Source of the DNA: CAZZIZ01 sp964654535
GTDB taxonomy: Bacteria > Bacteroidota > Bacteroidia > Chitinophagales > UBA2359
Direction: 5' to 3'
DNA length: 14,156 nt
NCBI GenBank assembly: GCA_964654535.1
Contig: CAZZIZ010000081.1
Span: 1-14,156 of the forward strand
Shown here in pieces: positions 7,387 to 14,156 of the stretch. The first letter of the stretch is position 1; the number at the start of each line of letters is the position of its first letter. The notes beneath the pieces are model-generated. The model did no database searches. It had not been told where the DNA came from and saw nothing but the letters and a program-made list of their open reading frames with translations. Both the position numbers and the translations under genes were made by a program.

Positions 7387-8811
7387 ATGTCTAACTACAA
7401 AGTAAGAAATCCGAGGACGGGTGAAATGGATTATCAATTCGCTGTTCCTTCTAACCAAGCGATTAAAGATGTATGCGCCTCCCTTCGTAGTGGACAAAAA
7501 GAATGGCGAGCAGGTGGAGTCGGCTATCGAATAGAAGTAATGCAGCGTTGGAAAGCGGAGATTGAAAAACAAATGACCGCCCTGACAGAACAGCTCACCT
7601 TGGATACCGGGCGCAAAAAGGAAAGTATTCTGGAGGCTCAACTTACGGGCGGATCTATAGATAGATGGTGTGGTATTGCGGAGAACTTTTTCGGTAGGGA
7701 TGGTAACAAAAGTTCCAGTGTTCCGTTCATTGATATTCAACAGCAGAATGTTCCTTATACATTAGTCGGTGTGATCAGTCCCTGGAATTTTCCTTTGCTG
7801 CTTTCTCTCATCGATACCATTCCTGCTTTATTGGCGGGATGTAGTGTAGTGGTGAAGCCTTCTGAAGTGACACCACGTTTTATTGAACCGATTGCTAAAA
7901 GTATTGCTGCCGTTCCGGAATTGGCTGCGGTGCTCAATTACATTCCCGGTGCAGGAGATGTGGGTGCGGCTATGTTGGATGAAGTAGATTTGGTTTGTTT
8001 TACTGGCAGTGTAGCAACTGGTCGTAAGGTCTATGAGGCTGCCTCGCGCAATTTTATTCCGGCCTTTTTAGAATTGGGTGGTAAAGATCCGGCACTTGTT
8101 TTCGATGGAGCCGATTTGGAATTGGCTTCGAGCTCTTTGTTGTGGGCTGCTACAAGTAATAGTGGTCATTCCTGTTTATCGATAGAACGTATTTACGTTC
8201 AGGATTCTATTTATGACGAGTTTATGGAATTGCTGATAACAAAAGCAAAAAAACTAACGCTTAATCGCGATGATTTGGACCTAGGAAATTTGGGTCCTAT
8301 AATTGCGGAAAGACAAGTTGAGATTATAGATGATCACCTGGTAGATGCGTTGGGACGTGGTGCGGTATTGGAGTACGGAAGTGCAAAGTGCGAAAAGGTT
8401 GGAGATGCTTATTGGTGTTTGCCGACTGTACTTTCAAACGTAGATCACAGCATGAAAGTAATGGTGGAAGAAACTTTTGGACCAATTATTCCAGTAGCGA
8501 AGTTTAAGGATGAGGACGAGGCAGTTCTGTTAGCAAATGATACACCATTTGGTTTAAGTGCAGCGGTGTTTGCTGAAACGGCGGAAAAAGCCGCACGTGT
8601 TGGAAGTAAGTTAGATGCAGGGGCCATCAGTATAAACGACGCTGGGCTGACGGCGATTATTCACGAAGGAGAGAAAAATGCCTTTAAGTTTTCTGGCATT
8701 GGGGCAACTCGAATGGGGCCTGCAGCTATTCAACGCTTTTTAAGACAACAAGTGCTATTAGTAAAAAATCAGGCCGTTCCATCTCCTTGGTGGCACGCGA
8801 TATCTGATTAA
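7387..8811 (+). CDS. NAD(P)-dependent aldehyde dehydrogenase
   Basis: A 474-residue aldehyde dehydrogenase superfamily member of normal length with an apparently intact active site. Visible motifs are SPWNFP (131-136), the GCSVVVKPSE cofactor loop (151-160), FTGSVATG (205-212), the general-base motif LELGGKDP (E229) and the nucleophile in NSGHSCLSIERI (C263). It should oxidise an aldehyde to an acid in the cytoplasm. His rather than Gln two residues before the Cys is a minor variation. The gene follows the nitrilase-like gene by 8 bases and its TAA stop is part of the next promoter's -7 box. In context it probably oxidises an intermediate of the compound brought in by the flanking transporters. 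Substrate unknown. Confidence 0.95.
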   Translation: MSNYKVRNPRTGEMDYQFAVPSNQAIKDVCASLRSGQKEWRAGGVGYRIEVMQRWKAEIEKQMTALTEQLTLDTGRKKESILEAQLTGGSIDRWCGIAENFFGRDGNKSSSVPFIDIQQQNVPYTLVGVISPWNFPLLLSLIDTIPALLAGCSVVVKPSEVTPRFIEPIAKSIAAVPELAAVLNYIPGAGDVGAAMLDEVDLVCFTGSVATGRKVYEAASRNFIPAFLELGGKDPALVFDGADLELASSSLLWAATSNSGHSCLSIERIYVQDSIYDEFMELLITKAKKLTLNRDDLDLGNLGPIIAERQVEIIDDHLVDALGRGAVLEYGSAKCEKVGDAYWCLPTVLSNVDHSMKVMVEETFGPIIPVAKFKDEDEAVLLANDTPFGLSAAVFAETAEKAARVGSKLDAGAISINDAGLTAIIHEGEKNAFKFSGIGATRMGPAAIQRFLRQQVLLVKNQAVPSPWWHAISD

Positions 8812-8816
8812 CTTTG
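8787..8816 (+). promoter_or_regulatory. Bacteroidetes-type promoter of the MarR gene
   Basis: TTG (8787-8789), 19 bases, then TAACTTTG (8809-8816) matches the Bacteroidetes TTG-N17-23-TAnnTTTG consensus. The -7 box contains the stop codon of the aldehyde dehydrogenase gene. This would give the regulator its own transcript with a very short leader before GTG 8834, in addition to readthrough. Confidence 0.65.
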
Positions 8817-8833
8817 CACCATTATTTTTTCGA

Positions 8834-9328
8834 GTGATTAAGAGAAACAACGCAGCAAAGACTATTTGGCGAATACTAGAAATCGCCGACCTGCTCAAAA
8901 AGTATGGCGATCTTATCTCCGATAGAAGAGGGGTGACGACTCAGCAATGGTTGATTATGCTCTACTTGGCTGGCGATCCGAATATTCCTTATTTCGAGCG
9001 AGAGAAGCACTATAAACCTATGATGGCATCGGAATTGGCGGAGGCTTTTAATGTTTCGCGACCAAATATCACCAACCTGATTAATGGTCTCTTGAAGAAA
9101 AAATTGATTTCGCAGGTAGAAGACGATGTTGATCGCAGGAAGAAGCGTTTGAAATTGAGTAAGGCGGGAATCAAGCTCTTAGTCGATCTGGAGCCAGGAA
9201 GAAAAAATTTCAACGAGAATTTTTTGAAAGTTCTGGACAAAGATGAGCGTAAAGATTTTTTGGACTACCTAAAGCGCTGTAACAACAAAATAATTAAAGA
9301 TTTTACGGAAGTCTCTCATAAAGAATAG
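8834..9328 (+). CDS. MarR-family transcriptional regulator
   Basis: A 164-residue winged-helix protein. After an N-terminal dimerisation helix comes QQWLIMLYLAG (37-47), helix ASELAEAFNVS (65-75), recognition helix RPNITNLINGLLKKKLI (76-92), and the wing EDDVDRRKKRLKLS (96-109) with the family's Asp-Arg-Arg. A C-terminal helix completes the dimer interface. About 15 extra residues (DPNIPYFEREKHYKP, 48-62) sit before the first DNA-binding helix. The start is GTG 8834; no suitable ATG is present nearby. MarR proteins usually repress catabolic genes and release DNA on binding a small acid or phenolic ligand. The two identical palindromes at 6270 and 11832 are the likely targets. Its 3' end overlaps the convergent CpeT-like gene by 26 bases. 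Confidence 0.92.
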   Translation: MIKRNNAAKTIWRILEIADLLKKYGDLISDRRGVTTQQWLIMLYLAGDPNIPYFEREKHYKPMMASELAEAFNVSRPNITNLINGLLKKKLISQVEDDVDRRKKRLKLSKAGIKLLVDLEPGRKNFNENFLKVLDKDERKDFLDYLKRCNNKIIKDFTEVSHKE

Positions 9329-9866
9329 GCGTTTGATAAGGCGTAAGACGCTTGCCGTTGTCTTTCCATAATTCCATTACCGATAGACTATTGGGTGTAA
9401 AGTATTCGATGAGATTAAAAGTTTTTCCTTCGCCTACTTCGCATAAATGATTTACATGAAAACGATCGCCCACCATATGATATTCCGCCTGCCCGAACCA
9501 AGCATGGTTTTTTAAATCAGCATAGTTCAAACGAAAGTCTTGATTTGCGTTGGTACAGTCCTTTGGCTCCCAACCATCTGGTATAATCGTTGGATTCAAA
9601 CCAATACTCGTATCGCTCAAGCGCTTTACCAGAAAGAGGTGAGGCTTCACAGTCGTTTCTTCACCTGGATAAGTGTAGTAGCTTTCTTCGAGAATATACG
9701 TACCCTCAAACCCTTCTGGCAATCCGTCAATACGATCATTGAAAACGCGGTTTATATGTACCGACTTTGGGTGGGTCTGATTACCGATAGCTTGTTCCAG
9801 TAAAATTTGTTTCTGATTGTCGAAGTCGCCAACCAGGGACTTGATAAAGTTTTCGTAGGCACTCAT
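9303..9866 (-). CDS. CpcT/CpeT-like (chromophore-lyase fold) protein, cytoplasmic
   Basis: A 187-residue protein without a signal peptide. It starts with FIKSLVGDFDNQKQ (7-20), matching the L-x-G-x-[FY]-x-N-x-x-Q opening of CpcT/CpeT phycobiliprotein lyases. It continues with HINRVFNDRI (37-46), GTYILEESYYTYPGEE (55-70), PHLFLVKRL (75-83), a middle segment ending in DRFHVNHLC, and a C-terminal strand ILYERLP. In cyanobacteria such proteins are lipocalin-like barrels that attach bilins to phycobiliproteins. This organism shows no photosynthesis genes here, so the role must differ, perhaps binding a tetrapyrrole-like or hydrophobic ligand. The family call is from remembered pattern and is tentative. 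It overlaps the upstream gene by ATGA and tail-overlaps the MarR gene. It is the last gene of the three-gene minus-strand operon. Confidence 0.6.
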   Translation of the reverse strand: MSAYENFIKSLVGDFDNQKQILLEQAIGNQTHPKSVHINRVFNDRIDGLPEGFEGTYILEESYYTYPGEETTVKPHLFLVKRLSDTSIGLNPTIIPDGWEPKDCTNANQDFRLNYADLKNHAWFGQAEYHMVGDRFHVNHLCEVGEGKTFNLIEYFTPNSLSVMELWKDNGKRLTPYQTPILYERLP

Positions 9867-10768
9867 TTTTTATCCATGTTATTAGCGTTAAGAAATTCGG
9901 GTTCTATTAAGGTCCAACCAGATACCACCTTACGCAGGTTGATTCCAATTCTTTTTGCTTCGGGGCTGGTCCAGGTATAACTAATTGACTTGCTGTTCCA
10001 GTCTACTTCTTCAGGTGGCATATCGTAAATAGCCAACTTCATTAAGGATATGCGCTTGCCATAAACCAATTGGGTTAATTCCACGGTGTAGTCCACTTTG
10101 GTTCCATCTGAGAGCTGCAATTGCAGCAATCCACCCTGATCGTGAATTTGCTGATCGCTCATAAAGAAAGTGCTATCTGGAATTTCAGGAATGGGGTATT
10201 GAATCCAACCAGAAAATTGGCGGCATTTAATAAGTTTATAAGGTTCACCGTTGACTGGGACAAACGATCCTGAATTTTCGTGCAGCACCAAAAGGTCTTC
10301 GGTCAGTTCAATAATCATCGCTCCCGAATCTGAATAGCCCAAAAATTTATCTTGATCTCTACGCCACTTTACTGAGGCAAAGCTCTTGCCATCGGGAACA
10401 CCGCTTTTTGCAGTAGCCAAGTCATTGACGGCGTACATATAAGAAATCAGCGCCCCATTAACTTCCTGAACGGTCATAAGCGCATGCAACAGTTCATTTT
10501 TGTACAGCCGCCCTAAGTACACCTTAAGCTCAAAAATTGGGAAAGCTTCATGTTCTATCAAATTATGTATCTGATGATAATGATCGTGATGTCCTTCTGC
10601 TTCTACCTTATGTTTCTCGTCAGTCGTTTTTTGCTGCCATACTTGTAAGAAGTTATCGTAAGACCCTTCGAGTCGTTCGGCGATTTCTTGAATATCTGCA
10701 GACTTGTCTTGAGCTTGAACAATATTGAACAGTCCGATAAAGCAAAAAGAGAAGAGCATTTTTTTCAT
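9863..10768 (-). CDS. Secreted protein with remote CpcT/CpeT resemblance and His-rich segment
   Basis: A 301-residue protein with a Sec signal peptide (MKKMLFSFCFIGLFNIVQA, cleavage expected near residue 19 before QD). No lipobox Cys is seen, so it is periplasmic or exported. The mature part begins with IAERLEGSYDNFLQVW (29-44), the same L-x-G-x-[FY]-x-N-x-x-Q opening as the next gene. A His-rich stretch (59-68, six His within residues 60-73) follows, then a region with HEAFPIFELKVYLGR. A later KCRQFSGWIQYP (181-192) and DGTKVDYTVELTQLV fit the beta-rich second half of CpeT-like proteins. The resemblance is remote. The gene sits between the alpha/beta hydrolase (12-base gap) and the smaller CpeT-like gene (ATGA overlap), so the three are co-expressed. 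Function unknown; the His cluster may bind metal or heme-like ligands. Confidence 0.6.
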   Translation of the reverse strand: MKKMLFSFCFIGLFNIVQAQDKSADIQEIAERLEGSYDNFLQVWQQKTTDEKHKVEAEGHHDHYHQIHNLIEHEAFPIFELKVYLGRLYKNELLHALMTVQEVNGALISYMYAVNDLATAKSGVPDGKSFASVKWRRDQDKFLGYSDSGAMIIELTEDLLVLHENSGSFVPVNGEPYKLIKCRQFSGWIQYPIPEIPDSTFFMSDQQIHDQGGLLQLQLSDGTKVDYTVELTQLVYGKRISLMKLAIYDMPPEEVDWNSKSISYTWTSPEAKRIGINLRKVVSGWTLIEPEFLNANNMDKK

Positions 10769-10780
10769 AAACAGTTGTTT

Positions 10781-11809
10781 TTACGAAGTCGAGGCTTGCA
10801 TCCAAGTCACGAATCTCTCGTTGAATTCTGACAAATCTAAATCAGGATATTGGCTTTTCAGCAAATTCCAAGACTTTATTAGGTGTGAGCCATCTGCCGA
10901 TGGACTTATACTTGAATTACTCGAAGTTGCTAGGTTAGGTATTTCTTCAAATTGCTGTACAAAAAACTCCTGCTCTTCAGTTGTTCGGAGATAAGTTCGA
11001 TGAATGTGTTCGGTCATTTCGCTGAGTCGCGTATTATTATCAGCACTGATTTCTTTGGCCTGAACGTTTGTTGGTAGACTATGAGCTAAGAGCCTGTCTG
11101 TGTAGGGTAGAATAATACTTCCCTTCCAACGGAAAACAGAAGTGGGTACACTAAGCTGTTTTACGTAGGCCGCTTTTTCGTGTTCAAATGCTGCGCGATA
11201 AGCTTTACTATAACCACTTCCAGAAACCAGAAAATCGCAAGCAACAGTATGGAGCACGCTTGGTGGCAAGGAGGGGTAGTCCAATTTGTGTTTTTCTTCT
11301 TTTGAAAACCACGGGAAGTAAGAGAACATTCCGCTAACAATTTCCCAAGTCTTTTGCAAATGACTGCCGTCTTCTTGTGGTGTTAAATCTGGAAAGTAGT
11401 TTTCTAGAATCGATGCAGTTTCTTCCTCACTGAAGTCGGCGGTGTTATCGAGATATAAATGACTCACTTGTTCTGGAAAACATAAGCCGTATCGAATAGC
11501 AATTTGCGCTCCTGTGGCTGAGCCGTAAAGCGCGAACTTTTCTAAGCCCAATTCATCAAAACACTTGCGAAAAAAACGGGCATAACTTTCTATATCGCTT
11601 AACTCGACAATCAGTGGTTGTGAAGCACCATAACCCGGCGTGTCGAGAGCTATAACAGTGAAATGGGCAGATAAGTGTTCCATAAAAGGAACAAACATGC
11701 GAGAAGAACTTGGAGAGGGGTGTAGCAAAACAAGCGCTGCACCGCTTCCTGCTATGCGCATATGCATGCTTTGTTTTCCCACCTGTATACTTAGCTTTTT
11801 AATCTTCAT
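10781..11809 (-). CDS. Alpha/beta-hydrolase fold protein lacking the nucleophile Ser
   Basis: A 342-residue cytoplasmic protein with an alpha/beta-hydrolase N-terminal domain: LVLLHPSPSSS (26-36, oxyanion-loop position), VIALDTPGYGAS (52-63), and the elbow FALYGSATGAQIAI (92-105). The elbow reads G-S-A-T-G, so the usual Ser nucleophile position is Ala98. The cap region contains DGSHLQKTW (147-155) and FPWFS. A C-terminal tail repeats that motif as DGSHLIKSW (306-314), with about 60 residues beyond the usual domain end. A likely acid/His region contains EMTEHIHRTY near 264-273. It may be a lyase, isomerase or binding protein rather than an esterase. It heads the minus-strand operon and is divergent from the CurA-like reductase across operator copy 2. 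Confidence 0.85.
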   Translation of the reverse strand: MKIKKLSIQVGKQSMHMRIAGSGAALVLLHPSPSSSRMFVPFMEHLSAHFTVIALDTPGYGASQPLIVELSDIESYARFFRKCFDELGLEKFALYGSATGAQIAIRYGLCFPEQVSHLYLDNTADFSEEETASILENYFPDLTPQEDGSHLQKTWEIVSGMFSYFPWFSKEEKHKLDYPSLPPSVLHTVACDFLVSGSGYSKAYRAAFEHEKAAYVKQLSVPTSVFRWKGSIILPYTDRLLAHSLPTNVQAKEISADNNTRLSEMTEHIHRTYLRTTEEQEFFVQQFEEIPNLATSSNSSISPSADGSHLIKSWNLLKSQYPDLDLSEFNERFVTWMQASTS

Positions 11810-11831
11810 TATAGCGTTTCCAAGATAAAAA

Positions 11832-11850
11832 TAGTTAACTTAGTTAACTA
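11832..11850. promoter_or_regulatory. Palindromic operator, copy 2 (TAGTTAA-N5-TTAACTA)
   Basis: The same 7-base inverted repeat and 5-base spacer as at 6270-6288. Flanking AAAAA (11827-11831) again makes TTAACTATTTTT on the reverse strand before the hydrolase start at 11809. The spacer differs (CTTAG versus TAGGG). This copy also contains two GTTAAC palindromes (11834-11839 and 11843-11848), and a third half-site TAGTTAA lies at 11860-11866. It sits in the 67-base divergent region, so a bound repressor could block both directions. Confidence 0.75.
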
Positions 11851-11876
11851 CTTGAGGGGTAGTTAATTTAAGCTCA

Positions 11877-12881
11877 ATGGGAGAAAGTCAGAATCGACAG
11901 GTACTGTTAAAGTCGCGTCCAAATGGAATGATTAGTGAAGAAAATTTCGCAATGTTCGAAGGGGCGATTCCTGTCATTGAACAAGGGCAGCTGCTTATTC
12001 GCACGAAGTACATTTCTCTAGATCCAGCCATTCGCGGATGGATGAATGCAGGAACTACCTACATCAAAGGGATAGAATTGGGTGCTCCCGTGCGCGTGTT
12101 CGTCGCAGGTGAAGTACTAGAATCAAAGCATGATGATTTCACTCCTGGAACCTTTGTTTCTGGATTGTTTACTGCACAGGAATACTTGGTTTCCGATGGA
12201 AAGGGGCTGTCAAAATTGGACGCCAGTGCTGAAAACTTGTCGAAGCACCTAGGCATATTGGGTATGCCGGGTATGACTGCCTATTTCGGATTACTCAAAA
12301 AGGGACAGCCCAAAGCTGGTGACACCATTTATATAAGTGCAGCGGCTGGTATCGTTGGTTCTACCGTTGGTCAAATCGCTAGAATTAAAGGATGCAAAGT
12401 CATAGGTTCGGCAGGGACTGCTGCCAAATGCAAATATCTCCTTGACGAATGCGGTTTTGATGTAGCCATAAACTACAAGGAAGAAGATTTACACAAAGCG
12501 CTGAAGAAGCACGCGAAAGATGGAGTCGATATTTACTACGATAATGTGGGTGGAGAGACATTGGACATTGCACTTGCCAATTTGGCCAAGGGAGCGCGCG
12601 TGGTTATTTGTGGGGCCATCTCTCAATACAATAAAACCGAAATGTACGGCCCCAAAAATTACATGAAGATCGTTACAGCTAGAGGAACCATGACTGGTAT
12701 TATCGTTTTCGACTATCTCCAAGAATATCCACAGGCCGTTAAAGAGATAAACACTTGGTTGGAAAGTGGTGAACTCAAAACAAGAGAACATATCGATGAG
12801 GGATTGGAAAATTTTCCTAGCACTTTAATAAAATTGTATTCAGGAGAAAATTTCGGTAAGCTTTTACTAAAAATTGGATAA
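11877..12881 (+). CDS. NADP-dependent MDR reductase (CurA / prostaglandin reductase-like)
   Basis: A 334-residue zinc-free medium-chain reductase. Typical landmarks of the leukotriene B4 dehydrogenase/CurA group are YISLDPAIRGWM (45-56), the MPGMTAYFGLL loop (130-140), the NADPH-binding SAAAGIVGSTVGQIA (154-168), GCKVIGSAGT (172-181), and VDIYYDNVGG (217-226). Such enzymes reduce the C=C bond of alpha,beta-unsaturated ketones or aldehydes with NADPH. It lies 26 bases right of operator copy 2 and 5 bases before the MFS gene, forming a two-gene operon opposite the hydrolase. In the pathway it could reduce an enone intermediate. Its substrate is not visible in the sequence. Confidence 0.93.
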   Translation: MGESQNRQVLLKSRPNGMISEENFAMFEGAIPVIEQGQLLIRTKYISLDPAIRGWMNAGTTYIKGIELGAPVRVFVAGEVLESKHDDFTPGTFVSGLFTAQEYLVSDGKGLSKLDASAENLSKHLGILGMPGMTAYFGLLKKGQPKAGDTIYISAAAGIVGSTVGQIARIKGCKVIGSAGTAAKCKYLLDECGFDVAINYKEEDLHKALKKHAKDGVDIYYDNVGGETLDIALANLAKGARVVICGAISQYNKTEMYGPKNYMKIVTARGTMTGIIVFDYLQEYPQAVKEINTWLESGELKTREHIDEGLENFPSTLIKLYSGENFGKLLLKIG

Positions 12882-12886
12882 GAAGA

Positions 12887-14122
12887 ATGGAGAATAAGAC
12901 TTTTTACGGTTGGTACGTCCTTGCAGGTTTGTGTATAATATATGCAGCCAGTAATGGAATCGTTACCCTTTCGCTCAAACGTTTTTATCCCGAAATGATT
13001 CAAGTTTTTGGCTGGACACGAGCAGAAGTAACCCGTCCGATTTCCATTTTTTATTTCGCCTTGGCCTTCTTGATGCCTGTACTTGGTGCCATATTGGATA
13101 GAGGCAATCCAAAGAGAATCATTTTTTTTGGCTCCCTTATAATAGTCTTCGGTTTAGCGCTTCTGGGGCAGATACAAGGACTCAATCATTTCATAGGCGT
13201 TTATCTTATACTCGCTGTAGGTATAGCTGGTGCGGGATTGGCATCCTGTATGTACATTCTTACAAAGTGGTTTCACAAACACCGTGGAAAAGCAGTCGGT
13301 ATTTTATTGGTAGGCGGAAGCCTCGGTGGTGCACTTTTTAACAAAATAACCGGAGAGTGCATCGACATTATGGGTTGGCGCAATGCTACCTTGGTGCTGG
13401 CGGTTGTTGGGGGCATCTTTATGATCGTACCATGGATTTTCTTGGTGAAAAACAAGCCAAGCGAATTGGGTTTGTTTCCTGACGGAGCAGAAAGCGAACC
13501 AGAAATGAATCGTATAGAAGGAATGTCATTGATGCAAGCGCTAAAAACGCCGACCCTATACCTTGTCTTTTTGGCAACCGGTATTCTTTGGTTTTGCATT
13601 ATTGGAATGGGGCAACACCAAGACATCTTTTTTCAAAGCGAGCTTAAGCTTGATTCATCTTTGGTAACCAATGTTGGCTCCATATTTTTTCTATTTGGAG
13701 TAATTGGCAAACTATTTTTTGGATTCCTCAGTGACCGCTTCAATAAAAAGTTGGTTATGTCTGGATCCATTTCCTTGCTCATTTTGGGTAATGTGTTTTT
13801 ATACCTCATGGGCACTCAGCCCGGTGTTTGGTCGCCCTATTGGTATGCTGTGACATATGGAATTGCCTATAGTGGAGTGTTTACTATGATTCAAATTATT
13901 GTCGCCGACCTATACTACGGAAAGTCTTATGGCAAAATTTTGGGAATAGTCTTAACCGTGGATACCTTGGCTTCTGTGGCCGGAATTACTTTTTTAGCGA
14001 CTCGTAGCGATGCTGATGGCACTTATGTTCCCGCTATTCAAATAATGATTGGACTTTGCGTAGTTGCCCTTATTGGATTTGTTTTGGTCCGAACCAACTT
14101 TAAAAAATCTGTTACCGCATAG
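12887..14122 (+). CDS. MFS transporter, MCT/OxlT-like group
   Basis: A 411-residue membrane protein with twelve predicted hydrophobic segments in two halves around a hydrophilic central loop (about 186-215). The N-terminal FYGWYVLAG is characteristic of monocarboxylate/oxalate-type carriers. Motif-A-like loops are GAILDRGNPKR (67-77) in the first half and GFLSDRFNKK in the second. TKWFHKHRGKAVGI (126-139) is the conserved loop between helices 4 and 5. It probably moves a small organic acid with protons, either importing the substrate or exporting a product. It starts 5 bases after the CurA-like gene and shares its operator, so it is the second transporter of the regulon beside the BASS protein. 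Confidence 0.93.
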   Translation: MENKTFYGWYVLAGLCIIYAASNGIVTLSLKRFYPEMIQVFGWTRAEVTRPISIFYFALAFLMPVLGAILDRGNPKRIIFFGSLIIVFGLALLGQIQGLNHFIGVYLILAVGIAGAGLASCMYILTKWFHKHRGKAVGILLVGGSLGGALFNKITGECIDIMGWRNATLVLAVVGGIFMIVPWIFLVKNKPSELGLFPDGAESEPEMNRIEGMSLMQALKTPTLYLVFLATGILWFCIIGMGQHQDIFFQSELKLDSSLVTNVGSIFFLFGVIGKLFFGFLSDRFNKKLVMSGSISLLILGNVFLYLMGTQPGVWSPYWYAVTYGIAYSGVFTMIQIIVADLYYGKSYGKILGIVLTVDTLASVAGITFLATRSDADGTYVPAIQIMIGLCVVALIGFVLVRTNFKKSVTA

Positions 14123-14140
14123 ACGTGGTACTGCTTTTCA

Positions 14141-14156
14141 ATGAATATTATGAAAC
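14141..14156 (+). CDS. Possible start of a further gene, cut by the window edge
   Basis: ATG at 14141 opens a frame (Met-Asn-Ile-Met-Lys) that runs off the window 18 bases after the MFS stop. Spacing fits another operon gene, but five codons cannot support identity or even coding status. Confidence 0.25.

Noticed and set aside
8796..8814. Possible third operator controlling the MarR gene itself
   Set aside because: Only one half-site (TTAACTT) is present, it coincides with the -7 box, and the matching left half is absent at the 5-base spacing.
1..14156. CRISPR array, tRNA, rRNA, insertion sequence or phage genes
   Set aside because: No regularly spaced direct repeats, cloverleaf-like sequence, transposase or integrase motif was seen on either strand.

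Overview
The window most likely comes from a non-photosynthetic member of the Bacteroidetes, probably a marine flavobacterium-like organism. GC is moderate (low-to-mid 40s by eye). There are no clear Shine-Dalgarno sequences, and start codons are preceded by A-rich stretches. A good TTG-N19-TAnnTTTG promoter lies before the MarR gene, and proteins typical of the group are present. All genes look like accessory metabolism; I found no rRNA, tRNA, CRISPR array, transposase or phage gene.

Region 1 (1-5172, all + strand) is a tightly packed catabolic-type operon. It holds the 3' end of an unidentified gene, a HyuB/N-methylhydantoinase B-type ring-opening subunit coupled to it by a GTGA overlap, a SAM-dependent methyltransferase with a long N-terminal extension, a 120-residue conserved-looking protein of unknown function, a SnoaL/NTF2-like small protein, and a zinc-free MDR-type oxidoreductase. 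It ends in a truncated, degenerate short-chain dehydrogenase.

Region 2 (about 5173-5366) is a non-coding, strongly structured element. It looks like the recurrent intergenic repeat family of Bacteroidetes and lies exactly where the short-chain dehydrogenase breaks off.

Region 3 (5367-14122) looks like a MarR-controlled regulon of nine genes. Two divergent promoters (BASS transporter / nitrilase-like gene, and alpha/beta hydrolase / CurA-like reductase) carry the same operator, TAGTTAA-N5-TTAACTA. In both, AAAAA lies directly beside it, on the side of the minus-strand gene. Between them lie an aldehyde dehydrogenase, the MarR regulator itself, and two tandem proteins resembling the CpcT/CpeT chromophore-lyase fold, one secreted and one cytoplasmic. 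A CurA-like reductase and an MFS carrier finish the set. Two transporters, an aldehyde dehydrogenase, a reductase and a MarR regulator suggest uptake and oxidation of a small organic acid or aromatic/terpenoid-like compound.

The two proteins annotated as hydrolases by fold both lack the usual nucleophile: the nitrilase-like protein has Ser for Cys and Arg for Lys, and the alpha/beta protein has Ala for Ser. The shared operators, the CpeT-like pair and these altered active sites are the most unusual aspects of the window. The substrate cannot be read from the sequence. A link to linear tetrapyrroles or lactams is offered only as a hypothesis.
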